A stretch of DNA of 64,000 nt. Source: Saprolegnia diclina VS20. Taxonomy: Eukaryota; Oomycota; Saprolegniomycetes; Saprolegniales; Saprolegniaceae. The stretch's first letter is position 1, and every line of letters starts with the position of its first letter. Below the pieces are notes generated by a model that was given only the letters and a program-made list of their open reading frames with translations, had not been told where the DNA came from and did no database searches. Of this stretch, positions 1 to 12,057 are shown piece after piece. The position numbers were made by a program, and so were the translations under genes. Location of the stretch: assembly GCF_000281045.1 (NCBI RefSeq), contig NW_008246112.1, forward strand, positions 349,133 to 413,132. Reading direction: 5' to 3'.

Positions 1-1
1 C

Positions 2-304
2 AAGTGCGGCATCAACTACGAGCCGCCGACGGTCGTGCCCGGTGGCGATCTCGCCCGCGTCCAGCGCGCGTGCGCCATGATCTCCAACACGTCGGCCATC
101 GCCGAGGTCTTCTCGCGCATCGACCACAAGTTCGACTTGATGTACGCCAAGCGCGCGTTCGTCCACTGGTATGTCGGCGAAGGCATGGAAGAAGGCGAGT
201 TCTCGGAGGCCCGTGAAGATCTTGCTGCCCTCGAGAAGGACTACGAAGAGGTCTCGGCCGAAAGCCAGGACGGCGAGGACATGGACTACGGCGAGGAGTA
301 CTAA
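2..304 (+). CDS. TUBA: alpha-tubulin, C-terminal part (truncated by window edge)
   Basis: Alpha subunit of the tubulin heterodimer of microtubules. The window opens inside the coding region in frame 2 and carries the last 100 residues, including the conserved stretch [20 protein letters not shown], the [20 protein letters not shown] segment and the acidic tail. The protein ends in Glu-Glu-Tyr, the detyrosination/tyrosination tail of canonical alpha-tubulin. No intron is visible in this part. The 5' end lies outside the window, so nothing can be said about start or upstream introns. The identification is essentially certain because these residues are near-invariant across eukaryotes. Confidence 0.98.
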   Translation, partial: KCGINYEPPTVVPGGDLARVQRACAMISNTSAIAEVFSRIDHKFDLMYAKRAFVHWYVGEGMEEGEFSEAREDLAALEKDYEEVSAESQDGEDMDYGEEY

Positions 305-1058
305 ATGCTTTCTTCAACGAATACCCCCAGTTTTGAATTGGCCCAAAAGTCATCGTCTACACTGTCTTAATAGAGCTGAGAGCTGAGGTATCTCGAGGCT
401 GCCGAGGCCGTTGGCATATTGCTTCTTGGACCGGGAGAATAGGAGTCGAGCAGAGGAGCCGGGCATTTGCATCTGTCGGTGCGTCGTACCGATTCCATCT
501 ACACTGTACGCGGTACGTACATACATGCACTGCTGCACTGCACATGCTACTCCCAGCTGTGCTGCTCCTGCAAAGCCAACACAGGCCGGATCAGCACCTG
601 CTCCATGCATAAGATGACTCAGAGGCGTCCGTGTGGACGTGCTGGCAGCTTCCTGCGGTCGGCCGCCGACCGATGTCGGTTTGTTTCGTTTGTTCGTGCA
701 GTGCGTAGAGTCGCCACGTCGAGGATGCTGGTGAGCGTGGCAGGGACCAGTCCTCGGTTGCAATCTTCAAGGATTGGGCGTGCGACGAGGGCCACGAACG
801 TGCCAGCTCAGCGCTCGCAAAGACACGCACGCCGCTGTACCTGGCCGGGACGGCGCCCGCGCACAGCACCGCCGCAGCGCGTCCTTGCACCCAAGGTCAT
901 CATCGCGTACAGACTACGCATCGCCCGTTGCCTCGTGCGTCCGGCGTCGGTTCCGTAGCATCCGTCCGTTGCGCCTATCATCGCGGCTTGGTGATAAAAT
1001 GGAGATGGCGGCCACAACATACATTCTCCAAGTGATCGCAGGAGGCGGAAATGAATAA
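305..1058. other. intergenic region, no gene seen
   Basis: Holds the alpha-tubulin 3' flank and the 5' flank of the thiol dioxygenase gene. Several open frames cross it on both strands, but none has recognisable protein content or steady codon bias. A stretch at about 505-545 is rich in overlapping GTAC, CATG and TGCA words. I see no RNA gene. Confidence 0.5.
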
Positions 1059-1946
1059 TTGGTCGCAGTGCTCAAAATGGCCATTATCCAGAAGCTCCAT
1101 CGCGCGGTGCTGCAGGCGGTCGGCGGCGGCCGTGGCCGCGCCCTTAGCCTCCAGGAAATCGAGCCGATCAAAGCGCTCTGCGATGCCATCCTGCCGATCC
1201 ATGGTACGCCCGTGGATCTGGCGACGCTTCGCGACTCACTGCAACCTAGTCGGCCTCGACGTGCCGACGCCCGCGACCGCCGAGACGCTCTACCGTGGCT
1301 CCAAGGCGATTCGCTACATCCACATCTACGAAGACCGCGACGTCTCGATCGGGTACGTCGTCGTGCGCACTCTGCATGGTAGCCTCATCGATGCCTAGGA
1401 TCTTTGTCCTGCCCCCCGGCGCCACGATCCCGCTGCACAACCACCCGGACATGAGCGTTGTCTCCCGGCTGCTCTACGGCTCGCTCCATGTGACGGCCTA
1501 CGACTTGGTGCCCGCCGAGGCCAACGATGCGTTCTGGGCCGCGCACGACCCGGGCGATGACCCGCCGTCCATTTGGCGGCGCAAGAAGAAACTCCTGCTT
1601 GCGCAGCAGCGGCAAGACCGCACGGTGCAAGCGCCGTACACTACCGAGCTCCTTCCGCACAAGGGCAACCTCCACGAGTTCACATCGGGCAGCGACATTG
1701 GCTGTGCGATCCTCGACGTGCTCACGCCCCCGTACGACCCAAGGTATGAGCCATTTCCATCTCGTACAGGCTTCATCGTCGATATATAGCCGTGGTCGCG
1801 ACTGTACGTATTACCGCGTGGCAGCCGCACTGGAGCCCACGCCGGACGACAGCGACCCGATCGTTGCGCTCGAGGCCACGCCGGCGCCGCCCCACTCGTT
1901 TGACATTGTCAACCTCGCATACCACGGTCCGCCCGTCCTTGAGTGA
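1059..1946 (+). CDS. ADO: 2-aminoethanethiol / plant-cysteine-oxidase type thiol dioxygenase
   Basis: Non-heme iron thiol dioxygenase of the cysteamine dioxygenase/PCO family, which adds oxygen to cysteamine or to N-terminal cysteines of proteins and so can act as an oxygen sensor through the Arg/N-degron route. Exons 1059-1203, 1250-1352, 1399-1743, 1790-1946; the three introns are all exactly 46 nt, with GTACGC, GTACGT and GTATGA donors. Product 249 residues. Iron ligands are visible in PLHNHPDM (two His) and in GNLHEF (third His). The late motif RDCTYYRV keeps the Cys-x-Tyr pair that is cross-linked in human ADO. The start could also be the Met at 1077. The physiological substrate cannot be told from sequence. 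Convergent with the next gene. Confidence 0.93.
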
Positions 1947-2209
1947 GCCCGACGATGGCACACCGACCGTCGCCAGTGTATAGAGATAGAGAACTAGATG
2001 TCGCCGCGATGTACGAGGCACCAGTCGCCGCGGCGATGGCCGCACCGACGTACCGTGGGCCTAATCGGAGGCGGTATACTCGTATAGTGTTGACAAGCGC
2101 GTTGGCCTCTGCAAGCCGCCGATGATGCATATCGAGTTACGCTACGTTTTACAGAAATGCGCTGTCGCCAACATGTCTATGGTTCACCAAAGACAGTTCG
2201 AAACCCAGT

Positions 2210-5200
2210 CTAGTGCACGAGGTGCTCGTAGCGTGCGAGGAGCCGCGCAATAGGGCACTCGCGACGGTGTGCGCCGTGCTCGCCGTGGCATGCGACGCAG
2301 ATGCTGGTTGCCAGCGCATCGAGGAGGTCGGCCGCGTCAGCCGCCCAGGCGTCAACATGATCGTTCTTGTCGCTGTAGTCCTCGAGGGCGAGCGGGTTTT
2401 CATCGTCGTCGTTGCTGTCGTCAGTCTCGTCGAGGGGACTCCAGAGGTACCGCAGTTGCTGCACGAGGTGCACGTGGTGCGGCACCTGAAACGCCGCGCC
2501 CAGCACGCTCTTCTCTTGGCCCGTCGCCCACGCGTGCAGGTCGTGCTCGGGCGTCGCGTAGCCGCCGATCGCGCATTGGCCCACGATCGCCGCGAACGTC
2601 GGCATGAGGTCCTCGATACGCAGAAGCGCATCGAGCAGCGCTTGCTGGACGCGGCTGAAGCCAAAGCTGGCTTTGGCCACGTTGTGCTCGGGTCGAAGCG
2701 GGTCTTCAACGACGACCACGTCGCCGGCGCCGTGCAGAAAACCGTCGACCAGTGGGATTAGGGGGCTACGCACGCGCGTCAGCGCCACCGACAGGCCGCA
2801 TGACGACGTACCCGCCGTGGGTGCTCCGGACGAACCACTGCTGCGGATCAAAGTCGCGGCCAAAGAGCTGCAAAAAGTGCAGGAGAAGCTCGCCGAGGTT
2901 GGGTCGGTGCGCGGGCGCGACCAGCTGTAAGGGGCGGAGCACGCTCGCGAGCAGCAGCGTCAGCGCGTACGACGAGAGACCGCCCGAGTAGCCTGGAAAA
3001 TATCAATCTATCGACGTCCAAATAAGACAAGCGGCGTACTGTCGTTGAGGTCGTGCTCTAGTAGCAGCTGCTTGAGCACGAGCATGAGCGGAGGCAGCTC
3101 GGGCAAGACTGACACGAGGCGCTGGACGTACATGCACGTCTCGATGCCGCGGTGCTGCGGCTGGTCAAAGCTGATGTCGAGTCGGATGACGCCCTGCGCG
3201 TCACCAAACGACGAGGGTACGGCGGCGGTTGTCACTTTTACAAGCGGAATCGTTGTGCGCTCAATGACCTGGATCGCCTGCACCCAGGGTTCGTGCCGAA
3301 GGAGCGACGCCAGAAGCTCGACGCTCGAGGTGCGCTTGCGGTCGTACGCGGCGCCGGTGATGAGCAGGTCTACGTCCGACTTGGGGCAGCTCAGGCCGGT
3401 TGCGAACGAGCCAAAGACGTGGACCTCGGCGTTGGGCCAGAGCCGCGCAACACACTCCTATTGCAGATATCCAAGATAGCAAGAATACTATCCAAGATCG
3501 TGGATACTTTGAGGTGCGTCACGACACAAATCTGCCACGGGCGACGGCGACTCACAATGTCCTGGAGCATGGCGTACATGTCAAGTATGTCATCGTGAAG
3601 CGCGAGCGTGAACGTCTCGACGAGTGACGCGTCCGATCGCAGCACAGCTACGTGTGTTGTGGTGACGCGCCACGCAACGAAGCATGACATACCCATCGAC
3701 GACGATGACATCGGCGGCATCACCAAGTAGTCGTCGTTGGCGTCCGGCAGCTGGTACACTTGACAGCTACTGTCACCACTCGAGCACGTTGACGCGGTCT
3801 CGGGCGACTGGACCACGAACGTTGGTGACGACGGGTTGAGCTTGGACGATGCGCTCGTGACGGGCGCTGTCGCGTCCTCCTCCATGTCCACGCGGTCGTC
3901 GCCATATGTGTCGTTGCTGTGGCGGCTCGTTGCGGGCGAGGTCGCAGCCTTCTTCTCGCCCCGCTTCTTGCTTTTCGGGCGCCGGGTTTTGGCCGGCTTG
4001 GGTCCACTGTCCTTGGTGCGAAGCAAGCGCGCCGACTTTTGCTCTGTCGCCGCCGCCTACGTGCTGTACGTGGGACCGCGGAATGGTTATGGTATGAGTC
4101 GTACTTGGAGATCGTGGCCAATCTCGCGTGCGACCAAGTCGATCGCCGTGCCGCACCGACTCAGCGTCGATGTATACAGCGACTCGGCGACGAAGCGTGC
4201 GTCATTGAGCACGTTGTTTTCGAGCTCGTCGAGGAGCTGGTGGCCAGCCAAGTGCAGCAGCATCTCGCTCTCGGGGATGTCGGCAGCGTTGCGGAGGCGC
4301 TGGATCCGCTCAGGCATTGGAGAGGTGAGCAGTTCTTTCTGGTCGGCCTCGGACGTGTGTTCCCAGAGCCAAAGCAGGCGATCAAACCGCGCCGAGAGCG
4401 TCAGCGAGCGCGCCACCGTGCCCCGAAACACCTCGATCAAGTGCTCGAGGACGCGCAGCGCCACGAACGCCGACAAGGTCGTGGCCTCGGGGTGCCTACG
4501 CTGGTGCTCGAACGCCGATGGTGGTCCTGACACGATAACGTACGCAGATCGCCTGTCATCTTGACACCCCGGTGGACCCAGCCGACGGTATCCGTGTTGC
4601 AAGACCTGTCATTTGGTGACGCTAAGAGGATGTGTATGGCGATAGAAGACGTACGAGCTCGAGCAAGTGCTGGAAGGCGCCTTGGCGTATGCAGCCGCTG
4701 CGCTTGATCCAGCACCCGTCCGCGTACGTATCGTGGTCCCATAGCCGTACGCTGGCGAGGAGTTGGCGGCTTGCCGACATGAATGCTGCGTTCGCACTAG
4801 GTTCCAGGTGTCAGCGACAGGACGTGTCGACAAGAACGGACCGTGGCGACGCTGTCGTCTCGTCCACCGCCGAAGCGTGCAACGAGGCCCACGGCACAAA
4901 CGCACAGCGCTCGAGCAGCGGCGTAGTCGGCTTTGGATCGCGCTGCTTGCCTCGACTAAACGACAAATTGATCGAGTCGCAACAAGAGGCAGGTATGCTT
5001 ACCTTGGCTTCTTGGTGGTGTTGGCATCCACGGTGCTGGGCACGACGAGGAAGACGCCTACGCAGAGTTGTCCAGACTTGGGCTTGCGGCTCCGACATAC
5101 CATCTTCGTGCTTGCGGTCGAGGACGACCGAGTGCAAGGTCCGCAGCATACCGATCCACGGCGCATCGACAAAGCAAAGCACCTACTCGTCGCCTGAGCT

Positions 5201-5401
5201 CCTGTCGGGTGATCGTCGGAGTACGTCGTGCTGGTCTTCGTAGCCCAAGGCTTCAAACCACGCCCACATTGGCGCCCAGTGCGCGGGCGACGTCGCGGCG
5301 TATGGATGCCGCGGGGCGTCCGCGTACTGCGGCAGTGTCAGAGAGCGTACGTGGCGCTCCAGCATTGGCGAGCGCGGTGGCCGGCCCAGCGCAGACGCCA
5401 T
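2210..5401 (-). CDS. TRF4/PAPD5-type non-canonical poly(A) RNA polymerase with long N-terminal extension
   Basis: Nucleotidyltransferase of the DNA polymerase beta fold that tails RNAs; TRF4 members mark nuclear RNAs for the exosome. Exons, 5' to 3': 5401-5225, 5182-5101, 5057-5003, 4955-4842, 4796-4655, 4605-4544, 4495-4105, 4056-3508, 3457-3040, 2992-2812, 2765-2210; 908 residues. The catalytic centre is clear: GSFATG followed by SDVDLLI, then the third Asp in RLDISFDQ. The PAP-associated domain shows YSGGLSSYALTLL and the nucleotide-recognition motif DPLRPEHNV. Near the C-terminus CVACHGEHGAHRREC resembles a zinc knuckle. The first 500 residues match nothing I know and include an acidic, Lys-rich linker. 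Intron 4544-4496 is 48 nt and in frame with no stop, so it may be retained, giving 924 residues. Confidence 0.85.
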
Positions 5402-6261
5402 GACACTAGTGAGTGCTCGACCTTTCTGGGCGCAAGATATGTTCCACGCGACGGTGCGCACCTCGTTTTAACGACTACAACGATAAGGGTTACGCACTAA
5501 GATCGTGTTTAAACCCATGGAGAAGAGCATTCTTGGCTGAAATCGAGGTCCGTCGAAATTCGAGCAACTACAAGCCTTCGATATTCTAAAAATAGATTGC
5601 TACATGAGCAAGAAGAGAATCTCTTCTTGTTAATGAGCTGCACCCTGTACGGTGGAGGGTGGACCAACCAACGCTATCGTCCATGGCGGAAAGGTGGCTG
5701 CGGCCCCTAGCAGCTTGGAAACGGACGCTGACGACGCAGTAGACTAGTAGGATGACCCACAACATTGCCCGAACATGCGATTCGCATCCGCGCAAGGCCA
5801 ACAAAGTAGATAATGCCCAATGTCTGTATGCTTCAACGTGCGGCGGCTTAGCTGGGATTTGAGCTCGGATGCATGTTTTTGTGTGCTATGGCCAAGGGAA
5901 ATCGGGTCTGGCCATGGTCACTAGCACCGTACGACTAGTAACGTTAGTACACGATGTGTGTCTATGGCACGACTGCCATTCGATCTACCACGACAGCGGT
6001 AAAGGTCAGCACGGTGTGGGGAAGCTGCTGCTTGGGCTTTGAACAACTGACAGGTCGGGGACGCTGTGGAACACTGACGGTACAGCTGCAGGAGCGGTTT
6101 CGCGCCACGGCGAGACCTGTCGTGTGATTGGCTGTTCAATTGCGCTGTGTGGCCAATCCTGTCCACACAAGGCGCTGCATTTTAGCCAATGAAAAAGGGT
6201 GGAGACGGCCACCCAATTCCGACTGCTTGGTGGAACGAGTGAATTGGAGCCGACGTCGTGG
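5402..6261. other. intergenic region between divergent TRF4-like and NUP155 genes
   Basis: Shared 5' flank of two divergently transcribed genes. An open frame without an ATG runs into NUP155 from 6199. CCAAT-type words occur at about 6129 and 6186. No convincing coding content was found between 5402 and 6190. Confidence 0.45.
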
Positions 6262-9200
6262 ATGAGCACCTACGCCCTGAGCGGACGCGAACGAGAGACC
6301 GCGCGCCTCGAGCGCTCGATCGCCGAGCTGCGCCGCGTGGCCAGCCAGACGTACGAGCAGGACAAGGCCACGGACCTCCTCTCGCGGCTCCGCCAAGCCT
6401 CGTCCGGCGACAGCACATATATCCAGGAAGACGCGACATCGCGATGGAACGCGCAGGTCCAGCCGACATCTGACATTAGCCCATGGCCGCCGGCGCTGCG
6501 ACCGCTGGTTTCGTCGCCCGGCGCCAAGTTTGGCCTCTTCAAAGCTCTCAAGCACGCATGGCTCATCGCTGGCCCGACCGTGTACCTCTGGGACTATACG
6601 TCGTCCAAGGGCACCATCGTCACGTGCCCCGCGATGCCCGATCCCGTGCTCGCATGCGGCGTCACGCAGCCGCTGAGCGGCTCGCTGTTTAGCGACGTTG
6701 TCCAGCACCTTTTGGTGGTCGTCACCGAGACGGAAGTCCGCGTTCTCGCGTTGGTCGCTGACAAGACCACGGGTAGCTTCAAGGTGCAGGATACGCTCAT
6801 GAACGCGCCGCTTCCGTCGACGACGCTGCTCTCGACAGTCGTGTGCACGCCGTCACGACGCATCTTGCTCGGCGGCGTCGACGGCGCGCTCTACGAGTAT
6901 GTCTACCATCCCCATTTGCCCAAGCCGCCGACGACCGAGAAGGCGCGCTCGGTGCGCGTCGCCACGTCGCACTGGAACCAGTACCTCCCGCCGCTCGTGC
7001 GCGATCTGCTCGCCCCCGCGCGGTCGGCGATCACGCAGCTGCTCTACGACGACGCGCGCCACGTTATCTACGCGCTGCATTCGTCCGGACACGTCTCGGT
7101 CTACGATGCGCGCACCAAGGACATTGTATGTGTCACGTACACGATCATCGACGCGTCCATCGTGTCGCTGAGTCTCGTGAGTGACGGCGACGCGTCAATC
7201 CACGCGGTCGCCATCACGTCGGCGGGTGTCCGGCTCTTCCTCTCGACCTCGCAGACGCTGCACGGGCCGCCCGACACGTGCATGGTTGTGTTTACGCGGC
7301 CGCCGCCGCCCTGCGTCACCGTTGTGGACCGTGCGGTCTATGCGTCCGGCGTCTCGTTCTTTGGGCACAAGTCGACGCTCGTGTCGGCGGCGGCCGACGT
7401 GGGCCTCGCCACGTCGTACCGCGAGCTCGTACGGTCGCACGCGCTCCTTGGTGGGCACATGGTCGTCGAAGAAACCTCGGTCGTCCTCGCTTCGCCCGCG
7501 GGGCTGCCGTCGCTCAAGCGCAGCGCGTCGGGCGCGTCTCTGCCGTCGTCACTGGACTTTTTACGCATCAGCCGCCACGAACTCTCGACGCAGTTTACAT
7601 CGACGACGCCGCGGGCGTTTGTGTCGCTCTCGGAAGGCGGCGTGCAGTGCTGGCACAAGCAGCGCCCGCTCGACCACCTCCGGCACGTCCTCACGCACGC
7701 ACCGGGTCCGCTCACGCGCTCGTCGCCCATGGTCGCGTCGTACGGGCCCCATGCAATTGCGTGCATGCTCTTTGCTCTGGCCTGCGATCCATCGCCGCCG
7801 CGCCCGCCGGCGCACCTCATGTCGCTTGTGTTTGACATTGGCGGCCACCCGGACGGCAGCGCGCACTCGGACCACTACAACGGCCTCGTGCGCGTCCTCG
7901 TGCGCTTTCTCAGCGGCATTTGGCACGCCGCGCTTGCCAAGGCGACGACCAAGGGCGCGGCGTCGGCGACGTTTACGCCGGCCTTGTCGAAAGACGAGAT
8001 TGCGCGGCCACGCGATTTGCTCTGTCGTCTCAAGCAGCTCTTGGAGCACGTGGCCGTGCCGTACGCTGTCGCGGTCCATGCCACGTCGTCGTCGTCGTCC
8101 GATGGTAGCATGATTGCGACCGAGCAGCGGGCGCTGCAGGACATCCACGCGCTTCTCGGGCGCTGCATTGGCGCGTGCGAAGGCCTCCTCTTGGTCTACG
8201 CGCACCCGACCGCGTTCAGCCATGTGGCCAACCTTGCCTTCTACGACGTCGTGTGCACGGAGCTTGGCGCCAAGGCGCTCCAAGCTATGCTGCGCGACGT
8301 CGCCAAAGAGACGCCGTTGGTGGTGCCGACCGCGCTCGCGCGCTGCAGTGCGTTTTTTACTTTGGTGGACGCTGGCGTGTTCCAGGGCACGGACGCGCTG
8401 ACGCGGGCCAAGGCGGCGGCGACGCCGTCGGCGCGGGACGCTGCGTTGAACGAGTCGCTCACCAAGCTCGTGGCGGCGGCGCCCACGTGGCCCCCCACCG
8501 CCGAGACCATCGAGCACCTTGGTCGCATCGCCAAGGACTATGAGCTCTGTTCGTTCTGGAAGGGCCTCGTGGGCCTCGCCGTGGCGGTCGCTGCGCGCTG
8601 GCCGCTGCACTCGGCCGACCAGAAGGCATGCTACAGCGGTGTCCTGGATGCCCTCGCGCACGTGGCCGAGCACAACGACGTGGCGTCGGCACAGTCGATT
8701 GTCGGTCTTGTGGTCGGTACGACTGACGTGCACCTGCAACAAGTTGTGCTGGAATGGGTCGTCTCGAAAGGGCACAAGACGTGGCTGCTTCACTGCCCAT
8801 TGACGCCGACAGTGCGGACGGTCTTGGCGGCCGACGTCGACTGGCTCGCCGCGCTCTGCTTGGAGCACCACGAGTACGAAGAGGCTGCGACGGTGCTCTG
8901 GAAGGCGGCGCATGACGTCAGCGCCACGCACAGCATTGGCGACCGCACGGCCTGGGTCGCACGCGCCCTCAGCAGCATCCAGCACACAACCAACGCCCAG
9001 CACGCCAAGGACATTCAAGATGCACTCGACGTTTTTCAGACGCAGGTATGTACTTTCTATCAATGTATCAATGTCTCAACTGGACGAGCATAGACGCGGC
9101 TGGCGACGGCGTTCCGGCAGCACAACCTCGGGTCCGACGCCGTGCGACACACACTCGAGTTTGAGATTCTCGACATGTCGACCTTGTACCACGAGTATGC

Positions 9201-9908
9201 GATGCCGTACGAGCGCTACGAAGACTGCCTCCGCATCATGCACGCGTGCCGCTTCTACGTACGCGTTCCATTGTTTCATGGCCGTATCAATCTTTCAACG
9301 AAATAGGAACCCGAGACGATTGTGATGCTGTGGAAGAAGGCCTTGTACTCGCTGCTGCCGCAAGTCGCCGACCGCGACGCTGCTGCGCCCATTGCCAAGT
9401 GGCTCGACGAGGCATATGCGGCCGCGGGCCTTGGCGACATCGTGTCCATGTCGAGTGCATTTGAAGCCTGCGAGTGGACGCGGAGCGTGAGTCATCTCGT
9501 TGTGTCGCTGGGCCGCGCGCTGCACCCGTCGCCGGTCTTTCCGATCGAGTGGCTTATCACGGAAGTCGAGACGATCGCGATGCACGCGTGGTCGCTCGGG
9601 CACCACACGTCGCCGTTCACGCCCGTGCATCTGTTCGTCGACCTGGGCATGCCGGCTTCGGACGTGCTGGCATGGTACTTGCACCTCTTTGGCAGCAGCA
9701 CGGACGCCGCATTCAAGGTCCAGCTGCTCTGGAGCCTTCTGGCGCTGCGCCCGGGTGTCCCGACGTTGCCGTCGACGTACCAAGACACGATGGCACATGC
9801 CCGCAACTGGCTCGTCACGCACGCCCCCGGTACGATCTTACACTTTTGCGATTGTTGATGGTCTTGTATGTAGACCAAGTGGACCTTGTCGCGCAGCTTC
9901 TCGCGTAG
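6262..9908 (+). CDS. NUP155: nuclear pore scaffold nucleoporin NUP155/NUP170
   Basis: Inner-ring scaffold nucleoporin of the nuclear pore complex. Exons 6262-9045, 9094-9258, 9307-9829, 9874-9908; introns of 48, 48 and 44 nt; 1,168 residues, close to the size of the family. The N-terminal half is the beta-propeller region, with the signature LLGGVDGALYEY and FGSP-like surroundings. The C-terminal half is the alpha-solenoid, with conserved stretches such as FEILDMSTLYHEYAMPYERY and the cluster PIEWLITEVE. The ATG at 6262 was chosen because the frame upstream has no in-frame ATG. The last intron replaces a weak read-through ending with DQVDLVAQLLA. Like other members it has no FG repeats, as expected for a scaffold. 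Confidence 0.95.
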
Positions 9909-10114
9909 TGGGACTTGAAAGATAAGAGGAGCCCTGTGATTCACTTGGGTGCGTGGGTGTTGTGGGGCTTGTGCGTCTGCAAGCACACCGGACCGAAGCC
10001 AACCGCCGTTGACGTGGAACTGCTCTTTGATACGACACTGGGTTGTTGGGCCAAGATGGTGCAGGCGCCGACCACAGACGCCACGCAACTTGGGGAAAAC
10101 ACGCTGTTACCGAC
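9909..10114. other. short convergent intergenic spacer
   Basis: About 200 bp between the stop of NUP155 and the stop of the ArfGAP gene, which converge. It presumably contains both polyadenylation regions. No gene seen. Confidence 0.5.
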
Positions 10115-11560
10115 TTAGAACTTTTGTAGTGTGAGCCGGAGGTGGAGTGCACCGGCCTCGATCGTCTTGTTCTTGAGTACGCGGTCTCGGGTCTTCTTGC
10201 TCAGGACACCGAGCGCCGTCTCCTTGACCATGACGCCAAACCCATGCAGCGGGCGAATGATAACGCCGGCCATGCCGAGCCCGACGCCTTTTGCAAACCC
10301 ACCAAAGCCACTCGACTTGGCCCCGCGGATCGGGTCCTTCCACATGCCGGTAATGCCGGTGACGACGCCCTTGGTGAGCCTACGATACAAGTGGAGCGAT
10401 ATGGGGTAGGGTGCACGGCGTACCCTTCACCAGCCGCCACCATGTGATCGCCAAAGTTGCGCGGCCACTCCTTGGGCATGGTCGCCGCATACCACACGTT
10501 CGATGGCTTTGTGGCGTCGAGGACGCGGAGGCGGTCGGCGTCAATGACAAAACTGCCCATTTTGCGGTCCGGCTGCAGCTTGTTGAAATCATAGACCTAC
10601 AGTTCGCCAGTGAGCACAACTTGTCTATCGATTGCACGACAATAAGGACCTGCACGACGAGCGGCGACTGGCCGTCCCACGAGAGCCGAAGGGTTTCATG
10701 CCACTTTGGGTGCAGCGACTGCTTGACGCAGTGACTCGAGATGACTTGCTCGCCGAGCCGGAACGACACGTACGGGTCCGAGCTGCCGCCGACATCCATC
10801 GCCACCAAGTCGGCGCCTTGAACGAGCTCGATCGTAAGGATACCGACGTACTCGACCATGCCATGGGACCCGTGCGAGCTCGCGGCCGCATCTAGATGCA
10901 AATGTCAATCTTTCAAGTTGTCAAGTGCAATGGTGGAGACTTCGCGTCGTGGGCCGCACGAGGCTCGACATGGCTTCTTGCCGCGTCTTGTTGGGGCCCA
11001 TGCGGAACGCCATCTCGACGTACTTGGCGATGATGTAGGTTTCCCGGGCGTCGCGGGCGCAGTCGGGCAGCGGCTTGGAGACTGTCGTGGGCACCGAGAA
11101 CTCGAGCGTCTCGTTGAGGCGCGCGTTGCCGCCGGCTTCAACGCACTCGAGCTGCGACCGCGTCCACTTGTCGAGCGTGCAGCTCAAGACAAACGAAATG
11201 TGAACGCCGAGCGACCGGTGGACGCCGGCGCACTGTGTGCAGATGAACCCACCGTGCGTCACCGTCGCCCACCTAGACGACATGCAGGGGATGATACAGG
11301 CATTTCGAGCGACGATGGATGTACTTGGGCTGAGGCGCGTTGCAGTCGGCGCAGTGGAGGTTCTCGTCGCGGGCGAGCAGCTCCGTGAGCGCGGCGATCG
11401 TAGCGTCGAGTGGCAAGTAGCTGCCGTCGTCATCGTCGTCACCGTGCTGCGGCGCATCAAAGCTCGGCTTGGCCGAGAGCTCTTCCTGGAGCGCTTTCTC
11501 GTCGAATTGGTTTTCGATCCGGCGCGCGGCCGATCGGGGTGTCTCGGGCTGGGTTGGCAT
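10115..11560 (-). CDS. ArfGAP - C2 domain protein with VPS13-like C-terminal segment
   Basis: Predicted GTPase-activating protein for Arf GTPases with a lipid-binding C2 domain, so probably a membrane-traffic regulator. Exons 11560-11325, 11272-10941, 10891-10650, 10596-10424, 10379-10115; introns 52, 49, 53 and 44 nt; 415 residues. The ArfGAP zinc finger is complete: CADC at residues 70-73, CTQC at 90-93, catalytic Arg in CAGVHRSLG at 98. The C2 domain (about 200-290) shows DVGGSSDPYVSFRL. The last 90 residues are Gly-rich and hydrophobic (GGFAKGVGLGMAGVIIRPLH) and resemble the C-terminal helices of VPS13/ATG2-type proteins; that likeness is inference. An ATG at 11694 could add a short first exon through a 50-nt intron (11617-11568) in the same phase. 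Confidence 0.88.
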
Positions 11561-12057
11561 AAGCTCGAATATGCGTCACAAAGTTTGCGTGCAGAGTAAC
11601 GAGCTAAAATTACCCTCGAATGACTGCGGATCCAGCGAGAGAAGGAGAAGGAGCCGTTGAAAGTCGTCAGCGTCCGTGGAGGCCTCGAAGCCATCGCTTG
11701 CGCGATAAAACGTACTGGGTGCGTCGATTGGCCTTTTTTCGATCCTGGTCGCGTTGCCGAGCGCTAAAGGAGCGTGCATGGAGCGACATGGCTATGCGCA
11801 TTGGCTAAAAACACGTCACTTTAGCGGGAGCAACCAATCGCAACGCATGGGGTTTGCGATGCATGGTCTTGAACGTCATAGCTCTTGGTCTGTGCGTAGG
11901 TATGTGTGGCATCTTGGCACGTGTGCGTATGCCTTTCAGCGGTAGCGACGCTGCCTCTTCTCGCCGCCGTGTCTCTCATCTGTAATATTAATGTATCCTG
12001 GATAAAGAGATCTAGGTGGCGATTTGGAGGTATGTCTAGTTCATACACCGACTAACG
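11561..12057. other. intergenic region
   Basis: 5' flank of the ArfGAP gene and 3' flank of the next minus-strand gene. It contains the possible extra first exon of the ArfGAP gene (11694-11618) and is otherwise without recognisable coding content. Confidence 0.4.

Noticed and set aside
7561-9063. 500-codon open frame on the minus strand opposite NUP155
   Set aside because: Arg/His-rich antisense translation of a conserved nucleoporin; no motif.
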